This document shows positions 24,687 to 30,733 of a DNA stretch of 64,000 bases, piece by piece. Location: NCBI RefSeq assembly GCF_028475105.1, contig NZ_CP116936.1, forward strand, positions 744,001 through 808,000. Reading direction: 5' to 3'. The first letter of the stretch is position 1, and every line of letters starts with the position of its first letter. This DNA is from Micromonospora sp. LH3U1 (lineage in GTDB: Bacteria; Actinomycetota; Actinomycetes; Mycobacteriales; Micromonosporaceae). The translations under genes and the position numbers were made by a program. The notes under the pieces are model-generated. The model was not told the origin of the DNA. It saw nothing but the letters and a program-made list of their open reading frames with translations, and did not search any database.

Positions 24687-25637
24687 GTGTCGGAGGTGGA
24701 TGGCAGGATCGCAGGCGTGCGACGATCCTCCTCAGCGGGCCGACCCGCCGCCGGCGGCCGGGCCCCGAAACAGCGCGCCGGCGACGCCGAGCAGCTCGGC
24801 TTCGAAGGCATGCCGGAGCGGCTGTTCGTGTGCACCCCGAGCAAGCTCGGCGCGTACGCGGACTGCCCACGCCGCTACCGTTACTCCTACGTCGACCGGC
24901 CGGCCCCGCCCAAGGGCCCGCCATGGGCGCACAACTCGCTCGGCGCCAGCGTGCACACCGCTCTCAAAAACTGGTATGCGCTGCCCGCTGACCGACGCCG
25001 CCCCGAAGCCTTGGCCACCCTGCTCAAGGGCACCTGGGTCCGCGAGGGCTACCGCGACGACGAGCAGGAGCGGGCCGCCTACCGGCGGGCGTTGGGTTGG
25101 TTGGAGGCGTACGTCGAGACGCTGGAGCCGGATACCGACCCGCTCGGCGTGGAGCGGGTGGTGGCGGTCAAGACCGCCGTGCTGGCGTTCAACGGCCGCA
25201 CCGACCGGATCGACTCGCGGCCCGGGCCGGAGGGGCCGGAGCTGGTCATCGTCGACTACAAGACCGGTCGCACCGGGCTGGACACGGACGACGCCCGGGG
25301 CTCGCAGGCGTTGGCGCTCTACGCGTACGCGGCCGAGCGGGTGTTCCGCCGACCGTGCCGTCGGGTGGAGCTGCACCACCTGCCGACCGGCACGGTCGCC
25401 GGCCACGACCACACCGTCGAGTCGCTGGCCCGGCAGTTGACCCGCGCGGAGGAGACGGCCCGCGACATCATGGCCGCCGAACGGGCGGTCGCGGACGGCG
25501 CCGACGCGGACGAGGCGTTCCCGGTGGCACCCAGCTCGCGCTGTGGCTGGTGCGACTTTCGCCGGCACTGCCCGGCCGGCGCGCAGGTGCCGGGCAAGGA
25601 GCCGTGGGCGGCCATGGACCGCCCCGCCGACGGTTGA
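24687..25637 (+). CDS. RecB-family PD-(D/E)XK nuclease
   Basis: A protein of up to 316 residues with a Cas4/RecB-type nuclease domain. Visible are SPSKL-like TPSKLGAYADCPRRYRY (first Cys of the iron-sulfur site), the catalytic GRTDRID and VIVDYKTG motifs near residues 168 and 190, the QALALYAYA motif, and CGWCDFRRHC at the C-terminus, which completes the four-Cys cluster. It should cut or resect DNA as part of repair. GTG 24687 and GTG 24717 are both possible starts; the N-terminal 40 residues are low-complexity. Similar stand-alone proteins (such as mycobacterial Rv2119) are known. Confidence 0.92.
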   Translation: MSEVDGRIAGVRRSSSAGRPAAGGRAPKQRAGDAEQLGFEGMPERLFVCTPSKLGAYADCPRRYRYSYVDRPAPPKGPPWAHNSLGASVHTALKNWYALPADRRRPEALATLLKGTWVREGYRDDEQERAAYRRALGWLEAYVETLEPDTDPLGVERVVAVKTAVLAFNGRTDRIDSRPGPEGPELVIVDYKTGRTGLDTDDARGSQALALYAYAAERVFRRPCRRVELHHLPTGTVAGHDHTVESLARQLTRAEETARDIMAAERAVADGADADEAFPVAPSSRCGWCDFRRHCPAGAQVPGKEPWAAMDRPADG

Positions 25638-25660
25638 CCCCCCCGGGCGCAAAGGACAGG

Positions 25661-26524
25661 TCAGCCGGCCAGCGGAGTAGCGGCGTGGCGCGCGGCCCGC
25701 TCCTTGGCGGCCTGCATCAACGGTCCCTCCACATAGCGACGGGGGACGGCAGTGAACGCGAGCCGCAGTGCGCGCACGCTCAGGTCCGCCGACAGTGCGG
25801 TGGTAGGCAGACCGAGTCCGCCGTACATCCGGCGCGCCCACGCCGGCAGCAGTGCGAACGCGGTGCCGGCGATCCCCAGGTACGCCCAGCGCGGCGGGCC
25901 GAGGGTGAGCCCCAACCGGGCCGGCAGGCTGAGCTTCCACGGCAGCGGCGGAGCGGTGAGGAAGAGCGCCGTCTCGGCGGCCTCCCGGGTCATCCGCAAC
26001 TGCGGCCGTACGGTGCGGTAGTAGTCCGTGACCTCAGCCGCGGTGCCCGGGACGGTGGCCGGGTCCAGGCCGACCAGGGCGGCGGAGCGGCGCTGCTCGG
26101 TGTAGTAGCCGTCCACCTCGTCGTCGCTGAGCGGCAGCCCGGCACGCCGGGCCGTGCTGAGGAACGACTCGACCTCGGTGACGTGCACCCACCGCAGCAG
26201 GTCCGGGTCGTCGATCCGGAACTCCTCGCCGGTGAGCGGGTCGGTGGCCCGCAGCCGGGCGTGCAACCGGCGCAGCCGGGCCCCCGCCGCCTCCGCCTCG
26301 GCGGTCGTCCCGTAGACGGTGGTCCCCACGTAGGTGCTGGTGCGGACCAGGCGGCCCCAGGCATCGGTGCGGTAGTTGCTGTTCTGCGCGACCCCGGCCA
26401 TCGCCCGGGGGTGCAACGCCTGGAGGTAGAGCGAGCGCAGGCCAGCGACGATCAGGATCGGCTCCTCGTGCACCTTCCACGTGACCGAACCCGGACCGAA
26501 GAGGCCGAGGTCATCGGAGTCCAC
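25661..26524 (-). CDS. MpaB-family (DUF2236) oxygenase-like protein
   Basis: A 287-residue DUF2236 protein. Typical segments are DLGLFGPGSVTWKVHEEPIL at the start, LYLQALHPRAMAGVAQNS with a conserved His near residue 38, VRTSTYVGTTVYG near 62, the RRLHARLRA region, and LLRWVHVTEVESFL with another His near 112. The family includes the latex-clearing protein Lcp and MpaB, haem- or diiron-dependent oxygenases; the substrate here is unknown. GTG 26524 start. Cotranscription with the Fur gene upstream (53-base gap) is likely. Confidence 0.88.
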   Translation of the reverse strand: MDSDDLGLFGPGSVTWKVHEEPILIVAGLRSLYLQALHPRAMAGVAQNSNYRTDAWGRLVRTSTYVGTTVYGTTAEAEAAGARLRRLHARLRATDPLTGEEFRIDDPDLLRWVHVTEVESFLSTARRAGLPLSDDEVDGYYTEQRRSAALVGLDPATVPGTAAEVTDYYRTVRPQLRMTREAAETALFLTAPPLPWKLSLPARLGLTLGPPRWAYLGIAGTAFALLPAWARRMYGGLGLPTTALSADLSVRALRLAFTAVPRRYVEGPLMQAAKERAARHAATPLAG

Positions 26525-26577
26525 CGTCCAAGAGTGCCACGGCCGGGGCGGCCTCGTCGGCCACGTACTGCCGGCGC

Positions 26578-27006
26578 TCAGACGTCGGCGGAGCGGCGGG
26601 CCCGGCAGCTCGGGCAGAGGCCCCAGAAGGTCACTTCCGCCTCGTCCACCTCGAACCCGTGCGCCACGTTCGGCTCCAGGCACGGGGCGCTGCCCACCGC
26701 GCAGTCGATGTCGGCGATCTCGCCGCAGCCCCGGCAGACCACATGGTGGTGGTTGTCGCCCACGCGTGCCTCGTAGCGGGCAGGACCGCCGGCCGGCTCG
26801 ATCCGCCGGGACAGCCCGGCCCGGGACAGCGCACCCAGCACGTCGTAGACCGCCTGGGTGGAGACCGAGTCGAGGCGTTCGCGGACCCGCCGGGTGATCT
26901 CGTCGACCTCCAGGTGGCCGCCGCCGGCCAGCACGTCGAGCACCGCGAGGCGTGGCCGCGTGACACGCAGGCCCTTCGATCGCAGGAGCTCCTCGGTACC
27001 GGACAT
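26578..27006 (-). CDS. Fur-family transcriptional regulator
   Basis: A 142-residue metalloregulator. The winged helix occupies residues 5-80 (LRVTRPRLAVLDVLAGGGHLEVDEI, STQAVYDVLGALSRAGL). The metal site HHHVVCRGCGEIADID and the structural zinc pair CPSC at the C-terminus are present. The length and the VSTQAVYDVL sequence are like actinobacterial FurA/CatR, which repress catalase-peroxidase genes, but no catalase is in the window. ATG 27006 is the natural start. The oxygenase-like gene 53 bases downstream may be a target. Confidence 0.93.
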   Translation of the reverse strand: MSGTEELLRSKGLRVTRPRLAVLDVLAGGGHLEVDEITRRVRERLDSVSTQAVYDVLGALSRAGLSRRIEPAGGPARYEARVGDNHHHVVCRGCGEIADIDCAVGSAPCLEPNVAHGFEVDEAEVTFWGLCPSCRARRSADV

Positions 27007-27209
27007 TTGCCAATGACAGCACGCCCGACCAGCATCGACAACCGCCACCCGGCCCGGGTGGCCATCGACACATCCCGAAAGATCAGGAGCGCGGGCCAGC
27101 GACGATGAACCCGATCGAGGTGCCGCGCGTGTGTCCGGTCGAGAGCCTGGGGACGACCGGCGGACCGTACGCTGACCATCCTCAGACCATGATCGACCTG
27201 GAGGGTTCG

Positions 27210-27692
27210 ATGTTCGAGGAGATCCTGGGTCTACCAGTACACGTCCTGGTGGTCCACGCGGTTGTCGTGTTCGTGCCGCTGCTGGCGGTGCTGTCCATCG
27301 CGTACGTGGGGCTGCCGCGGTGGCGGCAGCGGCTGGACTGGGCCCTGGGCCTCCTCGCCGTGGCCGCGCCGGTGACCGCCTTCGTGGCCGTCGAGTCGGG
27401 TGAGGCGTTCACCGACGCGCTGGTCGCCCGGGGCTTCCAGGGTCAGATCCTCGACCAGATCTTCGAGCACTCCCGGTACGGCGACATTCTGTTCCGCATC
27501 GTGGTGCCGCTCGGGATCGCGGCCATCCTGCTGCTGGTGGCGACCAGCGGACACCCCCGGGTGCCGCGGCTGCCGGCGCTGGTCACCCCGGTGCTGGCGG
27601 TGGCGGTGGTGGCGCTGTCGATCGCCGCCCTGGTCTACGCCTATCTGACCGGCCACACCGGCGCCGAGGCCGTCTGGAGCACCACCCTCTGA
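27210..27692 (+). CDS. DUF2231 membrane protein
   Basis: A 160-residue polytopic membrane protein with four predicted helices. The first has the family signature LPVHVLVVHAVVVFVPLLAVL with two conserved His residues; the others are GLLAVAAPVTAFVAVESGEAF, RIVVPLGIAAILLLVA and LAVAVVALSIAALVYAY. DUF2231 proteins may bind haem through the His residues; function is open. ATG 27210 follows GGAGG at the ideal distance and is preferred over ATG 27189. Divergent from the Fur gene by about 200 bases. Confidence 0.9.
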   Translation: MFEEILGLPVHVLVVHAVVVFVPLLAVLSIAYVGLPRWRQRLDWALGLLAVAAPVTAFVAVESGEAFTDALVARGFQGQILDQIFEHSRYGDILFRIVVPLGIAAILLLVATSGHPRVPRLPALVTPVLAVAVVALSIAALVYAYLTGHTGAEAVWSTTL

Positions 27693-27711
27693 CCGGCAGA
27701 CGCGTCGCGGA

Positions 27712-28044
27712 TCAGAAGATGACCCGCGAGCAGAGCAGACAGACCAGGACCACCAGCACCACACCGGCCGCCGCCCCGAAGCCGTAGGTCACCCGCTGCG
27801 AGCGCTGCTCAGCCGCGTCCAGGTCGGCCATGTCCTGCGGCGGCAGCCGTCGTGGCGGCGCCGGCTGCAGGTGTACGGGTGGACGCCAGCCGGTCGGCGG
27901 CGGCACGCTCGGCGGCGGGCCGGCGTACGCGCTCGCCGGTGTCGTCGCGGGCGCGGCGGGAGGTTGATTCGCCACCGCGTCGTCGCCGGTGCCGGGGCGT
28001 CGCCAGTAGTCGTCCGGGGTGCTGCCACCGCTGGGGGTCGTCAC
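27712..28044 (-). CDS. Tail-anchored Pro-rich membrane protein, 110 aa
   Basis: A 110-residue protein of unknown function. The first 80 residues are hydrophilic and Pro/Ala-rich (PPAAPATTPASAYAGPPP, PPPTGWRPPVHLQP), and the single hydrophobic segment GFGAAAGVVLVVLVCLLCSRVIF forms the C-terminus. This makes it a tail-anchored protein. GTG 28044 is chosen because the upstream part of the frame overlaps the opposite-strand start region. It converges with the DUF2231 gene, leaving 19 bases between the stop codons. Confidence 0.75.
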   Translation of the reverse strand: MTTPSGGSTPDDYWRRPGTGDDAVANQPPAAPATTPASAYAGPPPSVPPPTGWRPPVHLQPAPPRRLPPQDMADLDAAEQRSQRVTYGFGAAAGVVLVVLVCLLCSRVIF

Positions 28045-28147
28045 GCCGTCCGACGCTACCAACGCGGCCGGCGGCCCGGTCGTTTCTGGCCGGCGTGCCA
28101 TCGTCGGCGCGGGTCCCCTGCGGTCGGCTGCGCTAGTCTTGCCGCTC

Positions 28148-28330
28148 GTGAGCACCGAGGACCCCGGCACGCAGGGCGCGCGCGGCGACGATGAGCGCGC
28201 CGTCGACCTGAGCGAAGATTTCGTGGTGCTGCCCGAGCAGACCTCCGACGACACCGACCGCGGCTGGGGCGAGCGGGCGAGCGGCAACGACGACTGGCTG
28301 CTCGCCGAACGCCCTCCGCACTGGGACTGA
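28148..28330 (+). CDS. Small acidic conserved actinobacterial protein, 60 aa
   Basis: A 60-residue acidic protein from GTG 28148. The C-terminal half DFVVLPEQTSDDTDRGWGER and the ending LLAERPPHWD are, as I recall, strongly conserved in many actinobacteria, where this small protein has no known role. It is divergent from the tail-anchored gene, with 103 bases between the starts, and is followed by a tandem repeat region. Confidence 0.85.
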   Translation: MSTEDPGTQGARGDDERAVDLSEDFVVLPEQTSDDTDRGWGERASGNDDWLLAERPPHWD

Positions 28331-28360
28331 CCCGGACGGCCGGCCCGGTCCCGACGAGGT

Positions 28361-28498
28361 CGGCCCGGCCGGCTGCGTGGTGACCTCGGACGGCCCGGCC
28401 GGCTGCGTGGTGACCTCGGTCGGCCCGGCCGGCTGCGTGGTGACCTCGGACGGCCCGGCCGGCTGCGTGGTGACCTCGGACGGCCCGGCCGGCTCGCG
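28361..28498. repeat. 30-bp tandem repeat, about 4.6 copies
   Basis: Units start at 28361, 28391, 28421, 28451 and 28481 (partial). Each reads CGGCCCGGCCGGCTGCGTGG followed by TGACCTCGGA or TGACCTCGGT. The array fills the gap between the convergent small acidic gene and the RcpC-like gene and is outside both. The unit length is a multiple of three, so reading frames through it stay open, but they are not in the frame of either gene. Confidence 0.95.
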
Positions 28499-28526
28499 GC
28501 CCGGCGGAGGGTCTGCGGGCTGGCAC

Positions 28527-29201
28527 TCAGCTGCGGACGACGATGGCGAACCGGGTGCCCTCGGGGAGCCCGACGGTGCGTTGTGCCTGGTCGGGGCGGA
28601 GTGCCAGATAGAGCGCCGAGGTCCCGTCGGTCGTGCCGGCACCCAGCACGTCCAGCACCAGCGCTGCGGGAGCGAGCACCGTTGCCTCGCTGCCTGCCCC
28701 ACCCGGCGCCGCCGCGAGCAAATCGACCCGGGCTCCGGGGCGGACCACCGCCAGCGCGGCCGGCTCGGCCAACCGGACCGGCACCCCGACAGCGCCGTTC
28801 GGCAGCGGCAGCGCCCTGGTCCTTCCGCTCGCGGCGGGCGCGCCGCTTTCGTCGGTCGCGCCGGACGGCGGTGGCCCGGCCGTTCCGCTTCCGTCGGTGG
28901 GGCCTGCCCTGTCGGCGTCGGTGGGGCCTGGCCCGTCGGGGTCGGCCCGCCCCGGATCGGTGGAGCCTGTCCTGTGGGGGTCGGCCGGCCCGACCTCGTC
29001 GACCTGCCCGGCCGTGCGGTCTGCTCCCGCGGATGCCTCGGAGGGCGCGGTGGTCGGCGGGCAACTGCTCGGGGTGTGCAGAACGGCGGCGGCCAGACCG
29101 AGCAGCGTGGCAACCAGGCCGGCCCGGAGCAGGGTGCGTCCGCCGGGCAGGGTGGGCCGGCGCAGCGGACGCAACGCCCGCGCGGAGTCTGGATCACCCA
29201 T
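28527..29201 (-). CDS. RcpC/CpaB-like (SAF-domain) membrane protein
   Basis: A 224-residue protein. The N-terminus is basic, then one membrane helix (about residues 25-45, LLRAGLVATLLGLAAAVLHT). A spacer of 70 residues rich in Pro, Thr, Asp and Gly follows (repeated GPTD, GPADPHRTGSTD). The C-terminal domain with ALPLPNGAVGVPVRLAEPAAL and ARVDLLAAAPGG resembles the RcpC domain of Flp pilus assembly protein CpaB. No other pilus gene is nearby, so it is an orphan and its role is uncertain. Confidence 0.78.
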   Translation of the reverse strand: MGDPDSARALRPLRRPTLPGGRTLLRAGLVATLLGLAAAVLHTPSSCPPTTAPSEASAGADRTAGQVDEVGPADPHRTGSTDPGRADPDGPGPTDADRAGPTDGSGTAGPPPSGATDESGAPAASGRTRALPLPNGAVGVPVRLAEPAALAVVRPGARVDLLAAAPGGAGSEATVLAPAALVLDVLGAGTTDGTSALYLALRPDQAQRTVGLPEGTRFAIVVRS

Positions 29202-29506
29202 CGTCTCTGCCGCCTCCCGTCCCCGGGTGCCGCAGCGACACCCGTGGCGGCAGGTTAGGCCGTTCCCACCCTGGTCGGCCGGCCGTCGGACGGTGCCTGT
29301 GGATAACCGGCCGCCCTGTGGATAACGCCCACCAGTCGGCTCGACCTGCTATCGCACCGACCTTGATCGACTCGAGGTCAAGGAAAGCGGGCTATCGCGC
29401 AGCCGGGACAGCCCGACATCCATGAACCCGAGTGGATCAAGGTCCGGCCCGCCGGGTCCGGCGAGCGTCCGGCGGACGGGTCAGGACCGTGCGTGCGGCG
29501 GACGGG
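29202..29506. other. 305-base intergenic region with palindrome
   Basis: No gene is supported. The region holds the promoter area of the RcpC-like gene, a run of TGTGGATAA (29288-29320), and the first copy of the 80-base palindrome family (29361-29442). The rest near 29450-29506 contains two copies of ACGGGTCAGGAC. Confidence 0.6.
29361..29442. repeat. Imperfect palindrome family 2, copy A
   Basis: About 82 bases bounded by CCTTGATCGACTCG and CGAGTGGATCAAGG, which pair with few mismatches. The copy at 37166-37248 shares the ends, the GGAA-N-GCGGG segment and the CCGAGTGGATC side. Lies between two minus-strand genes. Confidence 0.75.
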
Positions 29507-29908
29507 TCAGGACGCGGAGCTGGCCGCCGGAGCCTTGCCGCCGCTCGACCCACCCGACGAGGACGACCCCGAAGAGGACGACCCCGAAGAGGACGACGAC
29601 CCCGAGGACGACGAATCCGACGACGAGGAGGAGGAACCGGACGACGAGGACGACGAGGATCCCTCACCGGAGGACGACTCGGACTTCGCCGGCTTGCTGG
29701 CCGCGCCACCCGCCGTCGCCTCGGAGCCGGACGCCCGCGAGTCGGTGCGGTAGAAGCCCGAGCCCTTGAAGACGATGCCGACCGAGTTGAAGACCTTGCG
29801 CAGCCGCCCCTGACACGCCGGGCACTCGGTCAGCGGCTCGTCAGAGAAGGACTGCACCGCCTCGAGCTGGTTACCGCACGCGGTACAGGCGTACTGGTAC
29901 GTGGGCAC
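29507..29908 (-). CDS. FmdB-family zinc-ribbon protein with poly-Ser tail
   Basis: A 133-residue protein. Residues 1-45 form the FmdB zinc ribbon: PTYQYACTACGNQLE with the first Cys pair and LTECPACQGRLRKVF with the second. The next part is VGIVFKGSGFYRTDSR, and the final 70 residues are mostly Ser with Gly. FmdB-type ribbons are proposed regulators of formamide/amidase genes, but most have no known role. GTG 29908 follows GGAGGAGA. It is 62 bases behind the 5-formyl-THF cyclo-ligase gene on the same strand, an arrangement known from other actinobacteria. Confidence 0.88.
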   Translation of the reverse strand: MPTYQYACTACGNQLEAVQSFSDEPLTECPACQGRLRKVFNSVGIVFKGSGFYRTDSRASGSEATAGGAASKPAKSESSSGEGSSSSSSSGSSSSSSDSSSSGSSSSSGSSSSGSSSSGGSSGGKAPAASSAS

Positions 29909-29970
29909 GTTCTCCTCCGGATCTGGGCTCAGCCAGTTGGCACTCGACGTATTCGAGTGCCAATGGTGCG

Positions 29971-30648
29971 TCATTCGGCCCGGGTTCGTCCAGCGGACGT
30001 GTGGGGCGCGACACCCTGCGCCGCACCCGGGCCGCCATCAAGCGTACGCACCCCGTCGGCAGGGGTGACGACCGCGCGGACACGGCGGTCGTGCGGCTCC
30101 GCCGGCAGCGCCTCAACCAGCTCGCCGTCGTGCAGAGGCACCACCGTCAGCGTCGCCTCGGGCACCCGGGCGAGTGCGCGGTCGTACGAGCCGCCGCCGC
30201 GTCCGAGCCGTCGACCGTGGCGGTCGACCGCGAGAGCGGGTACGACCACCAGCTCCGCGTCCGCCACGGCGGCCACCCCGAGACGGGCACCAACAGGCTC
30301 TCGGATACCCCGACCCGCGGCGATCACGTCGTCCGGCCCGGTATACGCCGCCCAGTCCAGATCGAGGTCGGCGAGGAGCACCGGCAGCAGCAACTCGGCG
30401 TCGGCTGGCAGTGCCGCCCGCAGCACCTCCGGCAGGTCGGCGCCGCCCGGTTCGGAGCCGACCGGCACGTACGCCGTCATCCTCTGCGGGCGCAGCCGGC
30501 GTACCAGCGCGACCAGCTCGGCCTGCACGCGCCCGGCGGCGGCGACCCGGGCGGGACCGGGCAGCAACCGGCGGCGGGCGAGCAGCTCGACGCGGGCGTC
30601 CCGCTTCGCCGCACGGGCCACTTCTGCTTCATCAGAAAATTCCGGCAC
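29971..30648 (-). CDS. 5-formyltetrahydrofolate cyclo-ligase
   Basis: A 225-residue enzyme that converts 5-formyl-THF to 5,10-methenyl-THF with ATP. Family motifs are KRDARVELLARRR near the N-terminus, TAYVPVGSEPG near 60, PVLLADLDLDWAAY, and VPALAVDRHGRRLGRGGGSYDR near 155 (the ATP/folate site). GTG 30648, preceded by AGGAGTG, is favoured over GTG 30678. In M. tuberculosis this gene (Rv0992c) is next to galU and divergent from it; here a diguanylate cyclase gene separates them. Confidence 0.92.
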   Translation of the reverse strand: MPEFSDEAEVARAAKRDARVELLARRRLLPGPARVAAAGRVQAELVALVRRLRPQRMTAYVPVGSEPGGADLPEVLRAALPADAELLLPVLLADLDLDWAAYTGPDDVIAAGRGIREPVGARLGVAAVADAELVVVPALAVDRHGRRLGRGGGSYDRALARVPEATLTVVPLHDGELVEALPAEPHDRRVRAVVTPADGVRTLDGGPGAAQGVAPHTSAGRTRAE

Positions 30649-30733
30649 GCAACACTCCTGACGCAACGCCTCTCCCACGGTTGCTCTGTGTCAGCATCGC
30701 AAGCATCGGAGGCGGAACTTCCGGGGGGACCGA

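Noticed and set aside
27186..27198. CCATGATCGAC upstream of the DUF2231 gene, resembling the hairpin cassette arm
   Set aside because: Only 11 bases match and no second arm is present nearby, so it is not counted as a copy.
28377..29258. Plus-strand frame reading through the 30-bp repeats
   Set aside because: It is antisense to the RcpC-like gene. The repeated peptide only reflects a unit length divisible by three.
29493..29753. Plus-strand acidic frame with runs of Asp and Glu
   Set aside because: It is the complement of the poly-Ser tail of the FmdB-like gene, so its composition is a by-product of the Ser codons.
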